This document shows positions 15,481 to 23,760 of a stretch of 64,000 nucleotides of DNA, piece by piece. Origin of the DNA: Citrifermentans bemidjiense Bem (GTDB lineage Bacteria; Desulfobacterota; Desulfuromonadia; Geobacterales; Geobacteraceae). Where the stretch lies: contig NC_011146.1 of the NCBI RefSeq assembly GCF_000020725.1, forward strand, positions 1,983,501 through 2,047,500, written 5' to 3'. How positions within the stretch are numbered: position 1 is the stretch's first letter; each line of letters starts with the position of its first letter. Made by a program: the position numbers and the translations under genes. Under the pieces are notes generated by a model. The model saw only the letters and a program-made list of their open reading frames with translations. It did no database searches and was not told the origin of the DNA.

Positions 15481-17481
15481 CTAGTGACTGTGCGTGTGCC
15501 CATGATCGTGGGCGAATTGGTGTGCCTTTTCTTCCTGCAGCGCGGAGAGGCGCCCGTTGGCCGCAGGGGCTGCGCTCTGCCAACCCAGGGCCTCCCGCCG
15601 CTGGTCGAAGTCTGCCACTATGCGCTGGGCCAACTGGACCGGGTCCTGGTCAACCACCATTACTGAGCCGAGTGTCTCCCTGGTGTCCTGATAGAAGAAA
15701 TCGGAGACCCGGTCGGAGCCTGCGACCGGCGGCGTGATGCAGTGATAGGAGTTGAGCCCCAACAAGCGGAAGCTTAAGGCCGCCCCGACACCTTTCTCGT
15801 TGGACCACTCGGGACTGGAAACTGCGAGCGGCAGCCGGGGGAGCGATTCACCGGAAGCCGCGGAGATGGTCCGGAAAAAGGCGGAGGCCCTTGCGTTGTC
15901 GAGGCATTCACCCATGTGCCACACCGGCGGGAGGTTGAGAGGCGCGAGTGCCGCGTTGAGCCCCGGTCCGCTTCCTTCCAGCCCTTCGGGGAGGCAGAAC
16001 CCCATCTTCAAAAGGGCGAAAGCGGCGCAGCCGTTGGTGAGCGCCAGCACGTCGTGGGCGATCAGTTCCTCGGCCACCCTGACGATGGCCTCTTCGTACA
16101 CCACCTTCGGGTTGTTGCACCCCACCAGGTTCACCACGCCGCGGATGCGGCCGCTTTTCAGGTGCTCCAGCAACGGCTCGGCGCCGCCGAAGGTCGCCAG
16201 GATGTTCTCGACAGAGAAGCCGACCTCGGCATCCATGCGGGCCTTGGGGACGAACACTTTGCCGGCCTGGCGCTCGCCGTAGGCCTGTATGCCGCGGCGG
16301 ACGATGCGCTCGGCAAGAATGTCCGCCTGGTCGAGGTTCGAGTGGTGGTGGTCGAAGGCGATGTGCTCTGCGCCCGGAAGCCTGGCGGAGTCGCTGGTGG
16401 TGACCACCCGGGTGTGGAAGCAGGCGGCGACGTCCATGATTCCCGGGAAGACGTCCTGCACGTCGGCTACCCAGAGATCCAGGGCGCCAGTGGCCAGGGT
16501 CAGTTCCGCGCCTGCCGCGTTGGCCAAGGGCGTTATGTCGCCGAACTTTGCCAGAGCCGAGTGTCCGGAGCAGCAGATGCCGTAGAGCTTGATAGTGCCG
16601 GCGCCGGCGGCACGTGCCTCGGAGAGCAACGTTTCGCCGCGCGCAGCCTTGACGATGGCAGCCACCAGCACGGGCGAGTGGCCGTGAACCGCGATGTTGA
16701 CGCTGTCCAGGGTGATGGCGCCCAGGTTGGTGCTCACGCGGCTTCTTTTGGGGAGGCCGTAGAGGCAGTCCATGGCGATGGCCGAGCCGACCACGCTGCT
16801 CCAGGCAAAGGCGAGGCCGCAGCGCAGTATCTGGTCCGCCACGTTGCGCCAGTCGCCGTCGGTGCCGGTGCCGGTGCGGTGCAGCGCCTCGAAGACCTCG
16901 TGGTAGGCGCCGATCGGGAGAATGTCCAGGTCCTTCCAGACCTGGATGCGCTCGGCCGGGGCCATCGCTTCCAGGGTCTTATGCGGGCCGGGGATGGTGC
17001 GGCAGAGGTCCTCCAAAAGGATCATGGCTATTTCACCCGCCATCTCCTCGATGCTCTTTGCCTCGTCGTGGATGCCGAACGACTTCGCCGTGGCGATCAC
17101 CTTCTCGGGACCGAGGATCGGCAGGTCGAGGGAGCCGTCGGCAGCGCCCTTCAGCGCCAGCATAACTTCACGGCCGCGTGCGCCATGTGCGGCGACGCCG
17201 GCTGCGGTCCAGCGGAGCATGTTGCGGGCGACGATGAGGTGCGCGTCGGCGCCGCAGACACCCTTGGGGCTCTTGGGGGTGATGCGGCAGGGGCCCATAT
17301 GGCAGTTCTTGCAACAGGTCCCGTTCAGGCCGAATCCGCAATGCGGCTTCTGGGCATCGAACCGGTCGAATGGCGTCTCGATCCCGGCCGCCTCCATATG
17401 GCGCAGCATCTCCCGAACTGCCGGGTCCGGGGTCGATGCGATGACGTCTGCTTTGCTGGGGAAGGTGTTCTTCTTGGTCAT
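15481..17481 (-). CDS. cooS: CooS-type anaerobic Ni-CO dehydrogenase, C-cluster ligand changed, His-rich tail
   Basis: The 666-residue protein aligns along its length with Ni-CODH catalytic subunits, which interconvert CO and CO2. The D- and B-cluster cysteines are complete: C48 and C56, then C57, C60, C65 and C76. C-cluster ligands visible are His266/268 (VNIAVHGHSP), C303/C304 (YGICCSG), C455 (VGCNN), C485 (TNGCAAF) and C526 (HMGECLDN), with Lys563 kept. The position equal to Cys333 of Carboxydothermus CODH II is Asp343 (ADVQDVFPG). The tail ends FAHDHGHTHSH, a likely metal-binding stretch. It heads an operon with an importer. CO oxidation activity is therefore uncertain. Confidence 0.9.
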   Translation of the reverse strand: MTKKNTFPSKADVIASTPDPAVREMLRHMEAAGIETPFDRFDAQKPHCGFGLNGTCCKNCHMGPCRITPKSPKGVCGADAHLIVARNMLRWTAAGVAAHGARGREVMLALKGAADGSLDLPILGPEKVIATAKSFGIHDEAKSIEEMAGEIAMILLEDLCRTIPGPHKTLEAMAPAERIQVWKDLDILPIGAYHEVFEALHRTGTGTDGDWRNVADQILRCGLAFAWSSVVGSAIAMDCLYGLPKRSRVSTNLGAITLDSVNIAVHGHSPVLVAAIVKAARGETLLSEARAAGAGTIKLYGICCSGHSALAKFGDITPLANAAGAELTLATGALDLWVADVQDVFPGIMDVAACFHTRVVTTSDSARLPGAEHIAFDHHHSNLDQADILAERIVRRGIQAYGERQAGKVFVPKARMDAEVGFSVENILATFGGAEPLLEHLKSGRIRGVVNLVGCNNPKVVYEEAIVRVAEELIAHDVLALTNGCAAFALLKMGFCLPEGLEGSGPGLNAALAPLNLPPVWHMGECLDNARASAFFRTISAASGESLPRLPLAVSSPEWSNEKGVGAALSFRLLGLNSYHCITPPVAGSDRVSDFFYQDTRETLGSVMVVDQDPVQLAQRIVADFDQRREALGWQSAAPAANGRLSALQEEKAHQFAHDHGHTHSH

Positions 17482-17524
17482 GTGTGCTCGCTATGGTTAA
17501 AGTTGATGTAATCGATGTTGGCTG

Positions 17525-17554
17525 TCTTTACCAGTACCACCCTGTATTTGTCAA
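17525..17554 (-). promoter_or_regulatory. Promoter candidate for the CODH-importer operon
   Basis: On the minus strand TTGACA (17554-17549), an 18-base spacer and TAAAGA (17530-17525) lie 44 bases before the CODH start. The spacer holds GGTGGTACTGG, which resembles GGTGGTGG in the spacer of the cysT promoter. Confidence 0.5.
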
Positions 17555-17752
17555 GAAAATTGGAAAATTTTGTAGCCTGTGTTGCTGGTAGAATGTTTCT
17601 ATTTGAACGCGACAAAATTTATAAGCTTTGCTCGTTTGCAGCAGGTCTAAGAGACTGCCGGCCACCGATCTTCCTCCCACGAGAAGGCTTATCGGGAGGC
17701 ACGGGGAACTAGGGATATATGTGCCCACCAAGCGCTGCAGAAGAACTAACGT

Positions 17753-17886
17753 TCCCCCCTTTGCGAAGGTTCATCGGAAAATACCGGGGAAAGCCGCTCT
17801 TGGTTCCCCCTCCCCATGTGGGAGGGGGGGACTCTTCTCCACGGAAATCCCGGATGAACCTTTGCGAAGGGGGGGCAGGGGGGATT
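17753..17886. repeat. MITE-like inverted-repeat element
   Basis: The left arm CCCCCCTTTGCGAAGGTTCATC (about 17754-17775) is matched in inverse by GATGAACCTTTGCGAAGGGGGG (about 17853-17874). The centre has its own palindrome, CCCCCTCCCCATGTGGGAGGGGG. The total is about 130 bp, with no coding capacity, and it can fold into one long hairpin. This form fits a miniature inverted-repeat element; target duplications were not identified. Confidence 0.6.
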
Positions 17887-18011
17887 TGCCTGGGCTATAC
17901 CAATGGCAGGGGGACAGGCACCTTGCGGAGCCAGTCCCCTGTATGTATTTCACATCTCGCCGCGGTAAAATTCCAAACGATTTACTCTACCAATAAGGTG
18001 ATTTTTTATTC

Positions 18012-18041
18012 TTGACAAAAGGACTGCGGTGGTGGTAGGTT
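18012..18041 (+). promoter_or_regulatory. Promoter candidate for cysT-cysW-cysA
   Basis: TTGACA (18012-18017), an 18-base spacer and TAGGTT (18036-18041) lie 70 bases before the cysT start. The -10 is weak, as in the sbp promoter, and the spacer contains GGTGGTGG. Confidence 0.5.
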
Positions 18042-18110
18042 TTGTCCACTAATTCGATGGGGTAACCATTTCGACCATCGGCTTTAGCTGCAAAGAACGG
18101 AGGAGGGGAC

Positions 18111-18941
18111 ATGTCCTGGTCAAGCGGGAAAAATAACGTACTACCCGGTTTCACCCCGGCACTCGGGTATACCGTCTTCTACCTGAGCCTCATCGTCCTC
18201 ATCCCCCTTTCCGCACTCTTCTTCAAGACCTCGACCCTTTCCTGGGACGACTTCGTCACTGCCGTGAGCGCGCCTCGGGTGCTTGCTTCCTACCGCGTCA
18301 CCTTCGGGGCTTCGCTCGCCGCTGCTGTCGTCAACGGCTTCTTCGGCGTTCTGGTCGCCTGGGTGCTGGTGCGCTACCGCTTCCCCGGCAAGAAGCTCAT
18401 CGACGCGCTGGTCGATCTTCCCTTCGCCCTCCCCACGGCGGTAGCAGGCATCACCCTGGCAAGCATCTATTCCTCGAACGGCTGGCTCGGGCGCTACCTG
18501 GAGCCGCGCGGGATCAAGATCGCCTTCACTCCTCTGGGCATCATCATCGCCATGATCTTCATCGGCCTTCCTTTCGTGGTCCGCACGGTGCAGCCGGTCC
18601 TGGAAGAGCTGGACCACGAAATCGAGGAAGCCGCCTCCTGTCTGGGAGCCGGCCGCTGGCAGACCTTCCGCAGGGTGCTGCTGCCGACCATGCTTCCGGC
18701 CATACTGACCGGGTTCGCACTGGCGTTCGCCCGGGCAGTGGGGGAGTACGGCTCCATCATCTTCATCGCGGGGAACATGCCGATGGTCTCCGAGATAACG
18801 CCGCTGCTCATCATCACCAAGCTGGAGCAGTACGATTACGCGGGCGCTACCGCCATCGCGACCGTAATGCTCGTGGTGTCGTTTCTGATGCTTCTTTGCA
18901 TCAATCTTTTGCAGAAGTGGAGCAGGCGTTTCGCGGATTAG
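18111..18941 (+). CDS. cysT: Sulfate/thiosulfate ABC transporter permease CysT
   Basis: This is an inner-membrane subunit of the sulfate importer, 276 residues. About six helices are visible, starting at [20 protein letters not shown]. Family segments are [20 protein letters not shown], the permease loop [20 protein letters not shown], and [20 protein letters not shown]. The start follows GGAGGAGGGGAC. It is first in cysT-cysW-cysA, which together with the Sbp encoded 14 kb upstream would form a complete sulfate importer. CysT and CysW are paralogues; the N-terminal [12 protein letters not shown] form and the gene order favour CysT. Confidence 0.94.
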   Translation: MSWSSGKNNVLPGFTPALGYTVFYLSLIVLIPLSALFFKTSTLSWDDFVTAVSAPRVLASYRVTFGASLAAAVVNGFFGVLVAWVLVRYRFPGKKLIDALVDLPFALPTAVAGITLASIYSSNGWLGRYLEPRGIKIAFTPLGIIIAMIFIGLPFVVRTVQPVLEELDHEIEEAASCLGAGRWQTFRRVLLPTMLPAILTGFALAFARAVGEYGSIIFIAGNMPMVSEITPLLIITKLEQYDYAGATAIATVMLVVSFLMLLCINLLQKWSRRFAD

Positions 18942-18967
18942 GGGCGTAGCCTCGGGAGGGACGGAAG

Positions 18968-19849
18968 ATGCAGGTAGGCAGGGTATCGAAAAAGGAAAAA
19001 CAAAGAGGAGGGGGGAGCACCTCGGAACCCGCGTGGGTGCGCTACCTGCTGGTGACGGTGGCGCTTATATTCCTGGCTCTCTTCCTGCTGCTCCCTTTGG
19101 CGGCGGTCTTCGTGCAGGCGCTGGAAAAGGGGTGGGAGGCCTACTTCGAAGCGCTCAAGGAACCGGATACGCTGTCGGCCATCCGCCTCACCCTGACTAC
19201 GGCCGCGGTCTGCGTCCCTCTGAACCTCTTCTTCGGGATCGTCGCTTCCTGGGCCATCGCCAAGTTCAACTTCCGCGGCAAGAGCTTCCTGATCACGCTG
19301 ATAGACCTGCCGTTCTCGGTTTCCCCGGTGGTCTCGGGTCTCATCTATGTGCTCATCTTCGGGCTGCAAGGGTGGCTCGGCCCCTGGCTGCAGGACCACA
19401 ACATCAAGATTATCTTCGCGGTCCCGGGGATTGTCCTCGCCACCGTCTTCGTCACCTTCCCGTTCGTCGCGCGTGAACTGATCCCTCTCATGGAGGCGCA
19501 GGGGCGCGAGGAGGAAGAGGCGGCGCTGACGCTTGGGGCTAGCGGGCTGCAGACCTTTTTCCGGGTCACCTTCCCCAACATCAAGTGGGGCATCCTCTAC
19601 GGCGTCATCCTCTGCAACGCGAGGGCGATGGGGGAATTCGGCGCCGTCTCGGTCGTGTCGGGGCATGTGCGCGGCTCGACCAATACCATCCCCCTCCAGG
19701 TGGAGATCCTCTACAACGAATACAGTTACGCGGCGGCCTTTGCCGTCGCCTCGCTCCTTGCGCTGCTGGCGCTGGTGACCCTAGCCGTAAAGACTGCGGC
19801 CGAGTGGAAAATGCAACAGACCGTAACGGTCTCGGAAAAAGAAAGGTAG
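18968..19849 (+). CDS. cysW: Sulfate/thiosulfate ABC transporter permease CysW
   Basis: This is the second membrane subunit of the sulfate importer, 293 residues. After a basic, disordered N-terminus ([10 protein letters not shown]) come hydrophobic helices starting at [20 protein letters not shown]. Family segments are [40 protein letters not shown] and [20 protein letters not shown]; the last is characteristic of CysW. The gene lies 26 bases after cysT and 4 bases before cysA, clearly one operon. Confidence 0.95.
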   Translation: MQVGRVSKKEKQRGGGSTSEPAWVRYLLVTVALIFLALFLLLPLAAVFVQALEKGWEAYFEALKEPDTLSAIRLTLTTAAVCVPLNLFFGIVASWAIAKFNFRGKSFLITLIDLPFSVSPVVSGLIYVLIFGLQGWLGPWLQDHNIKIIFAVPGIVLATVFVTFPFVARELIPLMEAQGREEEEAALTLGASGLQTFFRVTFPNIKWGILYGVILCNARAMGEFGAVSVVSGHVRGSTNTIPLQVEILYNEYSYAAAFAVASLLALLALVTLAVKTAAEWKMQQTVTVSEKER

Positions 19850-19853
19850 TCCC

Positions 19854-20921
19854 ATGAGCATCGATATCGAGGCGGTCAGCAAGACATTCGGCAGCTTTAG
19901 CGCACTGAGCAACGTGAGCCTTAAGGTCCCCTCCGGGGAACTGGTGGCGCTTTTAGGCCCCTCCGGGTCGGGGAAGACCTCCCTTCTGCGGATCATCGCA
20001 GGGCTGGAAACACCGGACAGCGGCAGGATCCTGTTCGACGGGGTGGAGGCCACCAACCGCCAGGTGAAGGACCGGCAGGTCGGCTTCGTTTTTCAGCACT
20101 ACGCCCTTTTCAGGCACATGACGGTGTTCGACAACATCGCTTTCGGCCTCACTGTGAAGCCCAAAAAGGAGCGCCCGGGGACGCAGGAGATAAGGGACAA
20201 GGTCTACTCCCTGCTGAAGCTGATCCAGCTGGAGCAGCTCGCCGACCGCTACCCGGGCCAGCTCTCGGGGGGGCAGCGGCAGCGCGTGGCGCTGGCCCGG
20301 GCACTTGCCGTGGAGCCGCAGGTGCTGCTCCTCGACGAGCCGTTCGGCGCGCTCGATGCCAAGGTCAGGGTGGAGCTGCGCCGGTGGCTTAGGCGCCTGC
20401 ACGATGAGATCCACGTCACCAGCGTCTTCGTGACCCATGACCAGGAGGAGGCGCTTGAGGTCGCCGACCGGATCGTGGTCATGAACCAGGGGAAGATCGA
20501 GCAGCAGGGGACACCGTCGGAGGTCTACGACCACCCGGCCACCCCGTTCGTTTACGACTTCCTTGGCAACGTCAATCTCTTTAAGGGGAGGGTGCACGAG
20601 GGTACTGCACAGATGGGGGGGATCAAGCTTTCTTCTCCGGAAAACGCGTCGGCTAACGACGCCCCTGCCGTGGGCTACGTCCGTTCGCACGACATCGCCA
20701 TCGAAAGGGATTCGAGCGAAGGCGCGCTCAAGGCCGAGGTGTGCTACCTCCTCTCGGTGGGGCCGCTGGTCCGGGTCGACCTTTCTTTGCCGGACGGAGA
20801 CCGGACCATCGAGGTAGACCTGCCGCGCGACGAGGCGGACAAGCTCGGGCTGAAGGTAGGCGACCTAGTCTTCGCCCGCCCCCGCAAGATGCGGGTATTC
20901 GTGGACGATTACCAGATATAG
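19854..20921 (+). CDS. cysA: Sulfate/thiosulfate ABC transporter ATP-binding protein CysA
   Basis: This is the cytoplasmic ATPase of the sulfate importer, 355 residues. It has Walker [21 protein letters not shown], signature [16 protein letters not shown], Walker [21 protein letters not shown] and the H-loop [15 protein letters not shown]. The C-terminal third (after [13 protein letters not shown]) is the TOBE-like regulatory domain typical of CysA. An open stretch in the same frame continues 22 codons past the stop (PRFQHPWLLAQDQKLLGKEL), which may be a decayed remnant of an adjacent gene. A strong terminator lies 180 bases downstream. Confidence 0.96.
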   Translation: MSIDIEAVSKTFGSFSALSNVSLKVPSGELVALLGPSGSGKTSLLRIIAGLETPDSGRILFDGVEATNRQVKDRQVGFVFQHYALFRHMTVFDNIAFGLTVKPKKERPGTQEIRDKVYSLLKLIQLEQLADRYPGQLSGGQRQRVALARALAVEPQVLLLDEPFGALDAKVRVELRRWLRRLHDEIHVTSVFVTHDQEEALEVADRIVVMNQGKIEQQGTPSEVYDHPATPFVYDFLGNVNLFKGRVHEGTAQMGGIKLSSPENASANDAPAVGYVRSHDIAIERDSSEGALKAEVCYLLSVGPLVRVDLSLPDGDRTIEVDLPRDEADKLGLKVGDLVFARPRKMRVFVDDYQI

Positions 20922-21101
20922 CCCCGCTTCCAGCACCCCTGGCTCCTGGCGCAGGACCAGAAGCTGTTAGGCAAGGAGCTGGCTTAAGGCGGGTAAGCCA
21001 CTATTGCCGCCGTCATTACGTCGCAGTCCTTTATCAGCCCGCCACTGAAGCGGTGCCTAAATAGTTCTACGACATCTTCCGAAGTAGGAACAGTGACAAA
21101 C

Positions 21102-21163
21102 AAAAAAACCGTTGCCTCTGTAAGTCTCTCGAAAAGACTCAGCAGAATCGCAACGGTTTTTTT
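21102..21163. terminator. Bidirectional intrinsic terminator after cysA
   Basis: AAAAAAACCGTTGC (21102-21115) pairs with GCAACGGTTTTTTT (21150-21163), and an inner AGTCT/AGACT pairing tightens the loop. Runs of A and T on the two sides let it work in both directions. It sits directly before attL, so it insulates cysTWA from the island. Confidence 0.85.
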
Positions 21164-21165
21164 AA

Positions 21166-21193
21166 ACAAAAGTTGGTGGGCGAGATGGGATTC
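21166..21193. repeat. attL, 28-bp direct repeat of the tRNA-Arg 3' end
   Basis: The 28 bases from ACAAAAGTTGGTGGG through GAGATGGGATTC are identical to 31066-31093, exactly 9,900 bases away. The right copy lies within the 3' part of tRNA-Arg; the left copy is a displaced duplicate. This is the usual signature of site-specific integration by a tyrosine integrase. Confidence 0.93.
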
Positions 21194-21450
21194 TATTATT
21201 CGCTCTGCTCATGAACCCATTGTCCCCAGTACCACGGAGGAACAACTCTAGATTCCTGAGGAACTACGCCCGTTTAACTTTTTTGAATAGATAGTTTAAG
21301 CCACTTGTGGCGACCTTGATGTGCCTCTTCTCCAGACATTCTGTGTGGCAATTTTGGGGAAATCTTGAGATGGAACCTTAGCACGCCGGGACGCAGACGA
21401 CAAGTTCATCCGTTCCCACCGCTGCACATATTTGCATCTTCAGCGGAACC

Positions 21451-21984
21451 TCATGCGCGTAGTTGGGCTTGCCTCGCAAAGTCAGTCAGCCCCTTCAATG
21501 CACCTGATGTCCCTTTGCACAACACTCCACAAGAAGTTTCAGCAAAGGCGTACTTGATCTTAGCTGCTCCAGGTTCACTCAGTATATACCGGAGTTGCCC
21601 GTAAGCCGTCACAGATTCTCTCGGCTCAAGTCGCCTCGGCCACTTCCCCCCATCAATAACTAGCGGTTGTATTATTGTCATTCGGGTGCTTTGACCAGCG
21701 ACCTGGAATCCGATAGTGTCTATAACGACAGGAAAGGTGCTGAGGTTTACTGCTTCAATAGCAAAGTACTCGTCAAGGTGGTCTGTGTTGAATTCGGTAG
21801 ATGATGCCAACACGCCCTCAATTCCAGTGACAGGGTTCTTTACTCTACGCATTATTGCTTTAGGTTGAACCTGAACCTGAACCTTCCTCTTAGCTCTCTC
21901 GATGACGAAGTTATACATACCCAGAGCCATCGCTACGAAGGCAGCAACCGCAGTAACCACATCAGTAATGTCTTTGGAGTTCAT
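21451..21984 (-). CDS. Island-encoded single-pass membrane protein, unknown function
   Basis: The protein has 177 residues. An N-terminal membrane segment DVVTAVAAFVAMALGMYNFV is followed by a basic stretch (IERAKRKVQVQVQPK) and a soluble domain with beta-strand character (YFAIEAVNLSTFPVVIDTIG). I chose the start at MNSKDITDV because AGGA lies eight bases before it; the frame is open for another 39 codons upstream. I do not recognise a family. The layout of a short outside end, one helix and a beta domain occurs in many membrane-anchored accessory-island proteins, so a defence or exclusion role is possible but not shown. Confidence 0.6.
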   Translation of the reverse strand: MNSKDITDVVTAVAAFVAMALGMYNFVIERAKRKVQVQVQPKAIMRRVKNPVTGIEGVLASSTEFNTDHLDEYFAIEAVNLSTFPVVIDTIGFQVAGQSTRMTIIQPLVIDGGKWPRRLEPRESVTAYGQLRYILSEPGAAKIKYAFAETSCGVLCKGTSGALKGLTDFARQAQLRA

Positions 21985-22101
21985 GGTTGTTCCTGGCCTT
22001 TGCTCGTTGATAGGTTCTGCCTTTCCATCTGATACCACAAATCTACATGAAAAAATAATACAAAAGTTTGTAAGGGTATTCTCTACCGTCTTCGCGTCCA
22101 A

Positions 22102-22272
22102 TTACCCCCATAGCCCCGCCTTCGCTCCATGTGCGCGGACTCCTGCAGCTTCTGGGATGGCGTCTTTAATTCCGCATCTGCAGCGTCTTCTGTATCCGTA
22201 AGTCCTTTCAGAACCGTAGTGTAAGTAATTGATTTTAAAGCAATATAACCTTGACTGGCTTCTGCCGCCCAT
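22102..22272 (-). CDS. Possible small basic protein, unknown
   Basis: A 56-residue frame starting MGGRSQSRLYCFKINYLHYG, with a later RRRCRCG, has AAGG seven bases before its ATG and reads in the same direction as the membrane-protein gene 117 bases downstream. Composition is basic with three cysteines. No family was recognised, and the frame could be spurious. Confidence 0.3.
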   Translation of the reverse strand: MGGRSQSRLYCFKINYLHYGSERTYGYRRRCRCGIKDAIPEAAGVRAHGAKAGLWG

Positions 22273-22325
22273 GATACTACCTTCTACACTGCAATGCATA
22301 CTGATGAATCCAGGAGGATGCACCT

Positions 22326-22544
22326 ATGGTAGTGAAGCTCGATGGTAGCGACAAGGTAGAGGTGGCAGAGGGGTCTTTCGTTTGGCTGAAGGACAAGAAG
22401 CTGGAACAGGGGGAACTGTACCTTGAGTGGGAGGACATCCAAGCTGCAGACCAGGAAGCCATCCTCGACCTCAGGAACCAGATTGACAGCCTCACTGGGA
22501 AGCTAGCAGACATTGTGCTCTCTGCCGCGAAGAAGACCACATAG
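22326..22544 (+). CDS. Small acidic island protein, unknown
   Basis: The protein has 72 residues with the pattern MVVKLDGSDKVEVAEGSFVW, then KKLEQGELYLEWEDIQ and a helical C-terminus DLRNQIDSLTGKLADIVLSA that could form a short coiled coil. CAGGAGGATGCACCT gives a strong ribosome site. Many small phage proteins look like this, but no family can be named. It lies about 320 bases upstream of the serine recombinase. Confidence 0.55.
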   Translation: MVVKLDGSDKVEVAEGSFVWLKDKKLEQGELYLEWEDIQAADQEAILDLRNQIDSLTGKLADIVLSAAKKTT

Positions 22545-22863
22545 AGATTGACTCAGGAGGAGAGGTCACCTAATGGCCTCTTCTCTTCCCACCATCGTGA
22601 CCACAGGCAACTGTGGCTCATCCCGTAGCGAATCCCAGCGTGCAAGGTCATAGTAGGGCCAGGGGCTGCAGCTAAAGTCCCTCTGCAGGGCAAATACGGA
22701 GCTTGGTGTTTTCTGGGTGGCTCTCAACTTCTGTCCTCTCCCTACTTCTTCCATCACCTGCAGCCTATCACCCATCACCATGCAGTATCTCTTGACATCC
22801 TCTGTCTATCGTGTATGTTTTGGTCGAACGTCCATTCAAGCAAAACGTACGGAGGTCCACAGC

Positions 22864-23550
22864 ATGGCTACAGGGAAGCTCATTTCATACCTCAGGGTGT
22901 CAACCGACAAGCAGGGGAAGGCTGGACTAGGGATAGAAGCGCAGAGGGCAAGTATCACCAGCTACCTCAACGGTGGAACCTGGGAGTTGCTGCAGGAGTA
23001 TGTGGAGGTGGAGTCGGGGAAGACCTCTGACAGGCCACAGCTGCAGGAAGCTCTCAAGGCATGCAAGAGGACAGGAGCTGCTCTGGTCATCGCCAAGCTG
23101 GATAGGTTGAGCCGCGACCCTGACTTCCTCGGTACGCTGATGAAGAGTGATATCGAGTTCATCGCCTGTGACATGCCCGATGCCAACAAGTTTATGGTAC
23201 GGATCATGGCGGCACTGGCAGAGAAGGAACGGGAGATGATTTCCGAAAGGACCAAGGCGGCACTCAAGGCTGCGAAGACCAGAGGAGTCAAGCTCGGCAA
23301 GCCAGAAAATGCAACCCCAGAGGGGAGAGCTAAAGGTATCGCTCAGAGCCTGGAGAAGAGGCAAGAGAAAGCCAGTCGGTTCACTGCTGAGGTTCTGCCG
23401 CTAATCCTGGAGCACAAAGCGCAGGGTCAGAGCCTCAGGGGGATTGCAGACGTATTGAACTGTTCCAGCGTCCTGACCGCAAGCGGAAAGAGTGGTGCGT
23501 GGACAGCCTCTGCCGTGAAGGTCATCCTGGACAGGTCAACACTGCCATGA
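22864..23550 (+). CDS. Serine recombinase (resolvase/invertase family)
   Basis: The 228-residue protein begins with the resolvase fold LISYLRVSTDKQGKAGLGIE, where the Ser of RVST is the expected nucleophile. It continues with ALVIAKLDRLSRDPDFLGTL and MAALAEKEREMISERTKAAL, all typical of this family. A recombinase helix-turn-helix follows near the C-terminus (GQSLRGIADVLNC...AWTASAVKVIL). The ATG at 22864 follows GGAGGTCCACAGC; an earlier in-frame ATG lacks such a site. It is a small resolvase-type enzyme, so it may resolve dimers or invert DNA, while integration is more likely done by the tyrosine integrase. Confidence 0.93.
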   Translation: MATGKLISYLRVSTDKQGKAGLGIEAQRASITSYLNGGTWELLQEYVEVESGKTSDRPQLQEALKACKRTGAALVIAKLDRLSRDPDFLGTLMKSDIEFIACDMPDANKFMVRIMAALAEKEREMISERTKAALKAAKTRGVKLGKPENATPEGRAKGIAQSLEKRQEKASRFTAEVLPLILEHKAQGQSLRGIADVLNCSSVLTASGKSGAWTASAVKVILDRSTLP

Positions 23551-23601
23551 TTCCGAGTACCTGGAGATAACTCTTCGCTTTGGTACAAGAACGGCAAGGG
23601 C

Positions 23602-23751
23602 ATGTGGCTAGGCCTCCAGGTTCCGGACGCAGGTAGCAAGATGTCTCTTCCGTACATCTACATGAAGACAGCTGATGACAAGCTCGTACCGTGGCTGGCA
23701 TCTCAGACCGATGTGCTGGCTGAAGATTGGCGCATCGTACTTCCTAACTAA
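23602..23751 (+). pseudogene. Truncated Tad2/DUF2829-like protein (anti-Thoeris) remnant
   Basis: The 49 codons read MWLGLQVPDAGSKMSLPYIY, then KTADDKLVPWLASQTD and VLAEDWRIVLPN. This is the C-terminal two-thirds of the DUF2829 family, which includes Tad2, a phage protein that binds the Thoeris signal molecule. Normal members start with a helix before a GWNGKGMWL segment. Here the codons before ATG give only LWYKNGKG, and an in-frame stop, the end of the serine recombinase, lies 17 codons upstream. So the N-terminal helix is lost, probably by a rearrangement at the recombinase gene. It could still be made from the ATG, but no good ribosome site is seen. Confidence 0.7.
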
Positions 23752-23760
23752 GGAGACCCA

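Larger units (their letters stand above)
17555..18110. other. Long intergenic region between divergent CODH and cysT operons
   Basis: This stretch of about 550 bases holds the divergent promoters at its ends and an inverted-repeat element in its middle. The rest, including TTCCTCCCACGAGAAGGCTTATCGGGAGG near 17670-17700, shows small hairpins but no convincing gene. Several short frames lack ribosome sites and overlap the repeat. Confidence 0.5.
20922..21450. other. Gene-free stretch spanning the cysA end and the left edge of the island
   Basis: It contains the in-frame remnant after cysA, a bidirectional terminator, the attL repeat and about 250 bases of island DNA with no recognisable gene. 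AT content rises to the right of attL. Confidence 0.55.

Noticed and set aside
15916..17511. 531-codon plus-strand frame opposite the CODH gene
   Set aside because: It is an antisense shadow of a clearly conserved enzyme with all its cluster motifs on the minus strand.
22566..22781. 71-codon minus-strand frame before the serine recombinase
   Set aside because: No ribosome site and no family-like pattern. It covers a region more likely to hold the recombinase promoter.
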